A stretch of 64,000 bases of DNA from Ahaetulla prasina (Eukaryota > Chordata > Lepidosauria > Squamata > Colubridae), in the NCBI RefSeq assembly GCF_028640845.1, contig NC_080539.1, positions 164,250,236 to 164,314,235 of the forward strand, written 5' to 3'. The notes under the pieces were generated by a model, which had not been told where the DNA came from, searched no databases, and saw only the letters and a program-made list of their open reading frames with translations. Position numbers and translations under genes: made by a program. This document shows, in pieces, positions 1 through 10,700 of this stretch (position 1 is its first letter; each line of letters begins with the position of its first letter).

Positions 1-160
1 GGTGCATATGCTCTCAGTGTACATAAAAGAAAAGATATATTCATCAAGAATCGTAAGGTACAACACTTAATGATAGTAATAGGGTACAAATAAATAATCA
101 GGAAACTATCAATATAAATCGTAAGGATACAAGCAACAAAATTACAGTCATACAGTCATA
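1..160 (-). mobile_element. CR1/L3-type LINE 3' UTR, left half of an interrupted copy
   Basis: Matches the 3' UTR of the other L3 copies (tgcatatgctctcagtgtac, then cagtcatacagtcata). It is cut at position 160 by the next copy and resumes at 1142. The start is outside the window. Confidence 0.8.
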
Positions 161-1141
161 ATAGAATAGAATAGAATAGAATTTTATTGGCCAAGTGTGA
201 TTGGACACACAAGGAATTTGTCTTGGTGCATATGCTCTCAGTGTACATAAAAGAAAAGATACGTTCATCAAGGTACAACATTTACAACACAATTGATGAT
301 CAATATATCAATATAAATCATAAGGATTGCCAGCAATAAGTTATAGTCATACAGTCATAAGTGGAAAGAGATTGGTGATGGGAACTATGAAACGATTAAT
401 AGTAGTGCAGATTCAGTAAATAGTCTGACAGTGTTGAGGGAATTATTTGTTTAGCAGAGTGATGGCCTTCGGGAAAAAACTGTTCTTGTGTCTAGTTGTT
501 CTGGTGTGCAGTGCTCTATAGCGTCGTTTTGAGGGTAGGAGTTGAAACAGTTTATGTCCAGGATGCGAGGGATCTGCAAATATTTTCACGGCCCTCTTCT
601 TGATTCGTGCAGTATACAGGTCCTCAATGGAAGGCAAGTTGGTAGCAATTATTTTTTTCTGCAGTTCTAATTATCCTCTGAAGTCTGTGTTTTCTTGTTG
701 GGTTGCAGAACCGAACCAGACAGTTATAGAGGTGCAAATGACAGACTCAATAATTCCTCTGTAGAACTGGATCAGCAGCTCCTTGGGCAGTTTGAGCTTA
801 CTGAGTTGGCACAGAAAGAACATTCTTTGTTGTCCTTTTTTAATGATGTTTTTGATGTTAGCTGTCCATTTGAGATCTTGCGATATGATAGAACCCAGAA
901 ATTTGAAGGTTTCTACTGTTGATACTGTGTTGTCAAGTATTGTGAGAGGTGGAAGTATGGAAGGGTTTTTCCTAAAATCTACCACCATTTCTACGGTTTT
1001 GAGTGTGTTCAGTTCCAGATTGTTTTGGTTGCACCACAAGGCTAGTCGTTCGACCTCTCGTCTATATGCGGATTCGTCATTGTCTCGAATGAGACCAATC
1101 ACTGTTGTGTCATCTGCGAACTTCAGTAGCTTATCAAATGG
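161..1141 (-). mobile_element. CR1/L3-type LINE, 5'-truncated, with (AATAG)n tail
   Basis: The 3' end is the (AATAG)n tail at 161-180, then ttggccaagtgtgattggac. Reverse-transcriptase C-terminal coding is visible on the minus strand at 671-1102 (DESAYRREVERLALWCNQNN, TFKFLGSIISQDLKW), continuing in another frame at 443-637 (HPGHKLFQLLPSKRRYRALH). The frame breaks make it a dead copy. It sits inside an older copy of the same family. Confidence 0.85.
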
Positions 1142-1448
1142 ATAAGTGGAAAGAGATTGGTGATGGGTAGGATGAGAAGATTAATAGTGCAGATTTAGTA
1201 ACTAGTTTGACAGTGTTGAGGGAATTATTTGTTTAGCAGAGTGATGGCATTCGGGAAAAAACTGTTCTCGTGTCTAGTTGTTCTGTTGTGCAGTGCTCTA
1301 TAGCGTCGTTTTGAGGGTAGGAGTTGAAACAGTTTATGTCCAGGATGGGAGAGGTCTGTAAATATTTTTACAGCCCTCTTTTTGACTCGTGCAGTATACA
1401 GGCCCTCAATGGAAGGCAGGTTGGTAGCAACTGTTTTTTTCTGCAGTT
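1142..1448 (-). mobile_element. CR1/L3-type LINE, right half of the interrupted copy
   Basis: Continues the sequence broken at position 160, starting ataagtggaaagagattgg, and includes the RT C-terminal coding (LFQLLPSKRRYRALHNRTTR). It stops about 235 bases before the RNASEH2B start codon. Confidence 0.8.
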
Positions 1449-1469
1449 TGCGATAGTAACAAGCGTTCA

Positions 1470-1790
1470 GGGTAGTTGCACCGCCTCCGCAGAGCATCCG
1501 CTTCTACTCTCGGCTTCCCACGCAGGAAGACAGCTGCCTTCCAGGCTGGTTTGCGAGCAGCGGTGAGGTTATTTTTCAAACTTGACTCACAAGCCAAGCG
1601 GTACTCGCCGCTCTACCCTTTAATACGTCTGTGGTTATTAAGCCAAGTCCGGAGCGAGGCTGGGACGTCTAGCAGAAGCGAGATGCCGAGCGGGAAGGGG
1701 AAACCTGCAGCGGCTCTGGCCGCAAAACCCGGCGGTGGCAGCAGTCGCCAATGGGTGGTTGTTCTCCCAGGTAACGTTGCCCCAGAGCGT
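1470..1790 (+). promoter_or_regulatory. GC- and CpG-rich 5' region of RNASEH2B
   Basis: A GC-rich island in otherwise AT-rich DNA, covering the first coding exon and its upstream flank. It starts directly after a truncated L3 LINE that ends near 1448. No TATA box is evident, which fits a housekeeping promoter. The assignment rests on composition and position only. Confidence 0.5.
1683..1770 (+). CDS. RNASEH2B: RNASEH2B exon 1
   Basis: Encodes MPSGKGKPAAALAAKPGG and on to VVVLP, 29 codons plus one base, with donor CCCAG|gtaacg. Met1 is the first ATG of the open frame, with G at -3. It aligns with the poorly conserved human N-terminus that ends in VFLVS. Confidence 0.85.
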
Positions 1791-4700
1791 TAAAAGAAGT
1801 GCACGGGGAGGGCTAATTGCAGCCTGCATTCAAGCGATTGAGCTTTTGCCTGGAAGCAGCCCGGTCGGTGGTTGTGTGAATGGTGCTGGGCTTTGGTGTT
1901 AGCCTTCCCCGTTTGCGATCTCTCCCTTCTGACGGCCCCAGAGATACCGAACCTGCCCTCCCGAAGAGGTTGGCTGGCCCAGTGTAAAATGAACCTGTCT
2001 TCAGAGTTTAATTCAATTTCTGGGACTTCCCAGAAGGGCAGGGCAAGAAGCAATGGATGGAAACTAATCAAGGAGAGAAGCAACCTGGAATTGAGGAGGA
2101 ACGTCCTAACGGGGAGGACAATTAACCAGTGGAACAGCTTTGCCTTCAGACATTGTGGGTGCTTCATCTTCACTGGAGCTTTTTAAGAAGAAACTGGATA
2201 GTCACTTGCCTGAAATGGTATCGGCCCACCAGGGTTTCCAGCCTGAGCAGGGGGCTGGACTAGAAGACCTCTACGGTCCCTTCCAGCTCTATTCTGATTC
2301 TGACTTGATGGGCACATTTGTATAGGGCATTTTGGCTAAAATGCTGGGGGGAGGGGTTGCTATTGCCCCCTCATGGTATGTTTTTGTTTTGATTGCCCAG
2401 TCCATGCTGTCCCATCCAGGCCCGATATTGCTTAGTTTAGACTTGCTCTCAAACTTTTTAACTTCTCATGTGTTTGGACTTCAAATCTCAGGATTCCTTA
2501 GCTGGTGGGAAGTTGTTTCATCCAATTGTTTGGTGGGATTTTAGAATAGAATAGAATAGAATTTTTTATTGGCCAAGTGTGATTGGACATACAAAGAATT
2601 TGTCTTGGTGCATATGCTCTCAGTGTACATAAAAGAAAAGATCATCAAGAATTCTAAGGTACAACACTTAATGATAGTCATAAGGTACAAATAAGCAATC
2701 AGGAAACAATATCAATATAAATTGTAAGGATACAAGCAACAAAGTTACAGTCATACAGTCATAAGTGGAAGGAGATGGGTGATGGGAACGATGAGAAGAT
2801 TAATAGTAGTGCAGATTTAGTAAATAGTTTGACAGTATTGAGGGAATTATTTGTTTAGCAGAGTGATGGCGTTCGGAAAGAAACTCTTCTTGTGTGTAGT
2901 TGTGTTGGTGTGCCATGCTCTATAGCATCATTTTGAGGGTAGGAGTTGAAACAGTTTATGTCCAGAATGTGAGGGGTCTGTAAATATTTTCACAGCCTTC
3001 TTTTTGACTCGTTTTTCCCTTTTTACCTACTGACTAAGTGATTTCTAAGTGTAAAGTAGAAGTGACTGGTGCCCTCTTCCCTTGATTCATCTCTTCCATG
3101 CTTTTTAGAGAAGCATACGTAGATCAGGCTTGAGGGTCCAGCTTCACACAATTTCCCCCCAAGTTTATCTTCTAGCCAAGTAAACCAGGCACTGAATCCA
3201 TGTGGTCTCATTTCAGCATCAGTTTAGACCAAATTTGGTAACTTTAAGGCAAGTGGACTTTAATTCCCAAAACATGCTGGGCTGCGTAGTTCTGAGAGTT
3301 GAAGTTCACATATCATAAAGTTGCCAAGTTTGAATAACACTGGTTTATAAACAAAGAGAGAAGGAACCTAGTAGCATGTTTGAAGACAGTCATGCTCCAA
3401 ATATTGCATTTCTTCTATTTTGAATCTGAAGTGGTGGCACTGATGTCCCCTAATTGAGTAATGAAATATTTGCAAACAACCAAGCACAGAGAGATCACAA
3501 AAGACTGGTGGGATCCAGGTGACTTCTGAATCAAACTATGACATCAGGATAAAGTAAAGTGGTTTGGCCATCTTACTTCCATGCCCATGAACATGGGCAT
3601 GGATGGTTTGGGAAAAGCAACATCTGGGCTTTTCCTCCCAGCCTTATTTATAAGAAGGCTGCCTTTAAGAGGCAGGGTTCAGCCAATAAACTCTTTTCAA
3701 GTTTGAAGACAAAAGGAAGACTTCTTTGGTTCTTGGGAGAAAAATTGTATCCCTCAGAACTGACCAAACCTATATTTACAATCATGGTTTTAAAGGTGCT
3801 GTTATAATTTATATATGAGTGTCACATTCTAGTATTCTCCCTTTTTCAGAAACGGCAACAGATCTCCCAAAGAAGCCGGGTGCTGGACCTTTATTTACAA
3901 GGCTGCCACATCCAAGTACAGGCAAGGCTCACACTGTAAAATATTACTTGCTTAATACCATCTGATCTGTTTTATTCCCCTGAGTAGTAATAGTCTTGTC
4001 CTCGTAGTGGTTACTATTCTCCCTTTGTCAGGTGAAACTTTAAAAGCTGACATGCTATGGTATACAAGGTAACTATACTCAATTAATGGTTGATTATTTA
4101 ACAGTGGAATAGTATGATTGATTTCCTCCTAGTCCTTTTTTGCCTTTTGTACATTTGCTAACTGTCCTTTTGCTTACAACTAATACATACTGAAATATTT
4201 TTCTGTAAATTTAAGTCTGATGAGCCTCGTAAAAATATTGCACAGCAAAACCATAATGTGATAGTGGTTTCTTTCTTAACAGGACAAGCTGCCCTTTATT
4301 TATTTGGTAGTGATGCATGCGAGATATTTGAAATAAGAGCTTTTCATGAAGAATACCGGTCATGGTTTATTAGTCAAGAAGTTCAATATGGTAAGTGAAA
4401 AGCTGAACAGGACATGGATCTATCTGACGTAATGCTATAAGGCAAGCCTGGGGAATCTGGCTTTCTGGATGCATTGTCAAGGATGAGAGAGGCTGGGAGT
4501 TGTAGTTTAATATAACATTCCTGGAGTTCCGTAGACTCTCCACTTCTCTTGCAAGTCCTTGAGTCTCAATTGCACTTCTTAAAATTTTCTCTATCTTGAA
4601 GTTATTCATATTACAACTTCTTGTTTCTTCTGCCCCTCACAGAAGTAGAAATTGGGATGCACCAACAAATTTGCATTTATTTCATTGAATGATCATAACA

Positions 4701-7700
4701 CTTGATACAAGTTATAATGATTCAATGAAATAAATGCAGATTTGTTGGAACTTCTCTTCGCAGTGATTTGAAAGTATCACCATTCACCTCTGGATCTGGT
4801 GTAATTTTTTTGTTTGGTAGGGGAGGAAAAACCCAGGGTTTTTTTGATGTCCTTTTTTCCTCCATGTCTTCACTGCAGTCATGTTTTGAGAAAAGGTTGA
4901 GGTCAGAGAAGAGATTATACTTTACATTTTTCAGTGATCCATTTTCCTTGGTAGCATCTGGGAGAGAGATATTGGCTTTTTCCTGAAATCTCATTTCTCT
5001 TGAGGTTAAACAGAAGATAGAATTATGGCCTTATTTGTTACTCTGTATTGGGCAAGCTATTCTACTTAGACTCAGGTCTTTTTTTTTTGGTGGGGCCGGG
5101 GAAATAAATCAAGTTATTCATCCATGATCTCAAATTTTTAAAACACCAAGTGGAAAATTTCTATGCCCAAATAGGGCAATTCTGGAGGAATTTTTAGCAG
5201 ACCACACTTACCTGAATCACAATATCCAATCTATTTCTTCTCACTTTGATTCACGTGAGATCCAGTTTTGCCCTGCAGGTAAAAATTTTAGAACCATGAG
5301 GGAAATACTAATACAGCAGTTATTTTAACAAAAATATAGAGGTTTTTATGAAATTTGGGGAAGGTGCTATGGACACTTTAAATTTGATTTAAAAAATGGC
5401 TCAGAGCTGATTGAGCCATGGGCATAAAACCTACCTTCTTCTTCTTGTGCTATATCCATCATTGGACGTTGGCGATCATGTTGGCAATCCTATTTTTGTC
5501 GACAGCCATATGAAAAAGTGCTGATGAGTTTTGTCCAAACCAGTCCCTTAGGTTTTGAAGCCATGATGTTCTTCTGTCTGGACCTCGTTTGCCTTCAATC
5601 TTTCCCTGGTGGATTAAGTGAATGATGCTGTATTTTCTGGGTGTCGTATCACATGTCCAAAATATTCTAACTTTCACTTTTTAATGGCTTTGATTATTTC
5701 CCTTTGCTTTCCCAGGCGGCTTATCACTTCCTCATTTGTGATTTTGTTAACCCAGTTTATTTGTAACAGCCGTCTGTAAATCCACATTTCAAATGCTTAT
5801 AGTTTCTTCAAGTGGTTTTCTGTGTGTTACTTAGACACTCCTCAATTTTGTTGTATATTCTTGTGTGAATTATTCTCAGGAAGATTTTTCAGGGCATGAC
5901 TCATTAAGCTTATCATTCTGTATATGTTACATAATTAATTGCATTTAATTTTGGGGGGATTGTCACAAAGGTTGACTTTAGCCAATCATTTGGTATCTTT
6001 CCTGTTTAATATATTCGATTGAAGAGCTGCAGTAAAAATTTCTTCCCATTGTCTTCCAGCAATTTTAAAATTTCTACTGGGATATCATCAGGTCCTGTGG
6101 CTTTTTTTATTTTTGCTATTTTTGTTGCATGTTCAACCTCCTCCATAGTGATGTTTGGTTCAGTTGTTATACTTCCCATATCAATATCATCCCTAGTGTT
6201 CTCAAAATTTCAAATTTGATTTCAAAAATGGCTCAGAGCTGTTTGAGCCATGGACATAAAACTTACCTGCAACTCTTTAAACCAGCTGCATTTTTTCCGG
6301 TTTTCATGATGTTTTTAGAAAGGTAATACATTTTGAAATTGTATTTGATGTAGCATAGCATATAGTCCTATTATTTTTATTCTCCTTTATGTATCTTGTA
6401 TATGTGTGGAAAACAATAGATGTTTGGAAGTTCAATGTACACCATCTTTCCAATTAATAGTGTACTTATTCTTTTAAAAACTTTAAAGTCTAAATTTAAA
6501 TTGTCAAGAATAGATTGTAGGTCTTTGACTTTGCTGCTGAATCATTGTAGCTTTTGTCCCTAACTTATATGGAAGCAATCTGGATTGTGTAAAGTGTTTC
6601 TTTTATAGAATATAAAGAATATAATATAATAAATACTATTATAGAATAATATTTATTTTTCCACCTTCAGATGGACGTCTGTTTTTTGCTACACCAATGG
6701 ACCCTTTGTTTCTTGTGCTTTTTTACCTCATGAAAGCAGAGAAAGAGGTAGGCAACTAAAATGTTTCAGAAAGATGACATTATATTATGTATCTCTGCCC
6801 CCTTCCCCAAAATATCCATCATTTCTAAACGTCTCAAGAACCATTTCTGAAATTATACTTAATGCTCTGCTGTTTCATGTATTAGAACATTTGCCTCAGC
6901 ACTAACATAGTCTTATTTGGAGGGGAAAAAACTTCTATTAAACTCTCTGGGAACCATGTTTTGGTTAAGAATTGTTTGAATTAATAGTTTTTAAAAACTG
7001 ATTGTTCCTCTGACTTACACTCAGCAGGGAAAGTTTCAGCCACTGGATCAGGTTTTGGTGGATGAAGAGTTTTCTTCCAGCATACAATTGCTACAGTGCA
7101 CAAATATTTCACAATCAATTGACCACATAGCTGAGCAAAAAGGTACAAAACAAGCAAAAAATATTAATAATTAATGACGACTTGCAAACTTTAGGCACTA
7201 CTTAGGTTAGTTGACATAGCCAGCTGTCTTAGGGGCCCCCACAAACCATCCATGCACGAGTACAGAAATAAGATAGAATAAATCTGGTGTCTTGTCTGAA
7301 TCCAAAGAGATCCTATCTAAAAGAAATTGCTGAGGTTGCCTACCTAGAGTTTATATCCAGGCTTCTGTCTACTAGAGAGTTCTGCTTAGGATAGTCTTCC
7401 TGGTCAGGTAGAACCAATACTCTCCTAATTCCCCTAACCCTAATTCATAACTCCATCTCCTATGCTGTTGTGGTGGTGGTGGTGGGGCTTAAAGGATTAC
7501 AGATAGTTCTTGTTTTGCAACTACAATTAGGATCAGCAACTCAGTCATTAAGCAAAGCAGTAACTAACTAAAACCGACTGATCTTACATCAGCTTTTCTT
7601 CGCTTTACAACCTCTGAAGGTTGTGAATGCAGAGATAGGTTGCAAAGTTACTTTTTCATCACTGTCCTAACTGCAAACTATCACTAAATGAGGACTACCT

Positions 7701-10700
7701 GTATAGGAATTAGGGAATAGGGTAGAGCATCTGGTAGCTTTTGTAGGCAGTCTGCAAAAATTGTTGCCTGTCCAGTACTCTACTAAATGAGAAGCTTTCT
7801 ATGGATGAAAGGAGCTCATCTATTTTTAGGAGGCAAATTCTAGATCCAGCCCATGATATTCATATTTCTAGAAATGCCCTCTATAAATATATAAGCATTT
7901 GTTCCAACTGTATCTAATAAAAAGAGGTATCAAACTCAGTGCTGGAGCCCCTGCAAGATTGTGAAAGCATGATTCTGAATCTCTAAAGCAGTGTTTTTCA
8001 ACCTTGGCAACACTGAAGTGTGCGGACTTCAACTCCCAGAATTCTCTAGCTAGAATGTCTTGTTGAGGAATTCTGGGAGTTGAAGTCCACACATCTTAAT
8101 GTTGCCAAGGTTGAGAAATACTGCTCTACAGGGCTGCTACCAGTTGTAGTGAAATGTTCTAAACCTGATACCCTCAGCTCTCATCATTCCTGCCCCCTAT
8201 TAACACACCTATTCTGAGGATACTGGGAATTGTAATGCAAGGCACAAGGAAAGGTACTAGTCACAAAAGAAAGGTGTTTTAGATAACGCTCAGATAAATT
8301 GACTAGACTGTGGTTTGGATTTAGTATTAGTTAGATGTGTGTATTCAAGGTGTGTAGTAACCTCCAAAATATTCAGTGATGTTGATAAACTTCTCCAGAT
8401 AATGAAATAAATTTGTATTTTTTCTCAATTCCATTAATGTGCAGACTAAATATATTTTGATTCTTTCTCTTTCTCTTTATTCTCAGAAATAGATAGTAAG
8501 AAGTTTTTTAGATACAGTGAGAAGAAAACACTGACATGGCTAAATAAAAAGGTATATTTTTCTCTATCACCCATTTTAATATTAAGTATAGCATTTCTTT
8601 CTTCAATGACAGATTGATTGCATAATACATTGTATTGAACTATAAAGCAAATATGTAATAGTTACAACTGGAAAACACAATGATATTAAAAAAATTGATT
8701 TTAAGATATATTTTCTCTCAGAGAAATGGCTGATGCTAGCATAATTGTGCTAGCTTTATTCTTCCTACCATGGTATAAATTGCTGTGGAACAATTTTTGT
8801 TACGTTATAGGAAAATGATTTCAATATTGCAACTTAACAATGTGCATTAATCACTTACTAAAATGTATTTATTTATTTGAGTTCTACAGCTGCCTTTCTT
8901 AATGCAATGATTCTAATGGTAATGTGTACTATAATTCTTTATAATCTTCTGCTGAACAACTTAAATAGGAATATCTTATTTTTTAAAAAATCTAATTGCT
9001 GAAGAGATAGCATTTTGATAAGTGTCTATGCTTCCTATCCCTATGACAAAGAGGCATTTGCTATGAAAAATATATAATGGATTTCAGTGTGTGGCTTCAA
9101 ACTTTGATTATGGTGGTATTATTTTGTGGCTTTTGGTAGGTTAATCAACTGGTGAAAGTATTAAAAGAAAATAACATACCTGTTGGTGGAAAAGTACAGG
9201 CTGCTACATTTATCAGCAACAATCAGGCTAACAGTTGCACAGAAGGTAAAGTTACTACATTTGTTGAAGAAAGCTATTTGAAGTAAAATATACCACTTTG
9301 CCTTCCTGGATTTTGATTTATGAAACTTACTTTTGGGTTTTAAGGTAAAGGTGAAGGTTCCATTCGCACATATGTGCTACCCTGTTTCCTCGAAAATAAG
9401 ACATCCCCTGATAATACACCCAATTGGGCTTTTGAGCACATGTGCGAAAATAAGCCGTCCCCGAAAATATTTAAATGCAGAGTTGGAAATCAGGTAAGAT
9501 GGCAAGAGGAGCCCCATCTTGTTCCACATGCCCCAAAATAATAAGACCTCCCCGAAAATAAGGCCAATCACTTATTTTGGGGTTCAAAAAAATATAAGAC
9601 AGAGTCTTATTTTCGGGGAAACACGATAGTCGTTCCCGACTCTAGGGGGCGGTGCTCATCTCTGTTTCAAAGGCAAAGAGCCAGCACTATCTGAAGACAT
9701 CTCTGTGGTCATGTGGCCAGCATGACTAAACGCCAAAGGCACATGGAATGCTGTTACCTTCCCACCGAACATGGTCCCTATTTTTTCTACTTGCATTTTT
9801 TACGTGCTTTCGAACTGCTAGGTTGGCAGAAGCTGGGATAAGTAACGGGAGCTCACCCTGTTACGCGGAACTAGGGATTCGAACCACTGAACTGCCGACC
9901 TTTCAATCGACAAGCTCAACATCTTAGCCCCTGAGCCACCGCATCCCTACTTTTGGGTTTTACTTTCCTTTTTAATCATTACCGAAAAGGGACCCTAGCA
10001 AAATCGTTTGCGTCTTGGTTTGTTTGGTTTTTTTCAACATCTGGGAGGAGCTGATTAAGAGAAAAACAAATGAATAGAATTGGCACATTTGGGACACGAG
10101 GCTGCTAAATAAGATAGATGAATAACATGCAATATCTATTTCATTTATTTTTCAGAAGATTATATTTGTTATGCTCATGGCTTAATATCAGAGTATATTT
10201 CTGAAGAGCTAAGTGCAACATTAGCTAATTATTTAAGGTGAGAATTTATTGTTTTTAAAAACTAACTGTTTCAAAGAAGAATTTCTCTGACATGCTTCCA
10301 TGACTAATAGTGGTTTGAAAAACGTGCTTAAGTAATGTAGTGGAGCCCGCCCTATTTCCCTGCCTGTTTTCCATACAGCAGCGTTTCTTTTCCCCTTTTC
10401 CAGCTGTTCAGTGAAGCCAACTGGGTTAAACAGGACTCTATGGTGAGGATGTTCCCCAAAGCAGCAGAGACCTTTCTGTGACTAGACCATGTTTTGCATA
10501 GGGTTTGTTTGTCTGATTTTTGAGGATCCCTGTCAGGCCCCAAAACCAGGAAAGACACATGGTGATTCTTCCAAGCAAAGTTCTTTATTGTTCCACACCT
10601 GTAGACAGAATCGTGCTGAACTGAAGCACTGTATTAACTACATCAATCATATGCTCTAAGAACTATTAAGGAGGAGCTGTCATCATCCTCTTTCTCTCAC

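Noticed and set aside
671..1102. 143-codon minus-strand reverse-transcriptase frame as an active gene
   Set aside because: It is a 5'-truncated LINE with frame breaks before the rest of the C-terminus; no promoter or full ORF.
1476..1793. Longer N-terminus for RNASEH2B from 1476
   Set aside because: The codon at 1476 is TTG, not ATG; the first ATG in frame is at 1683 and gives a normal protein length.
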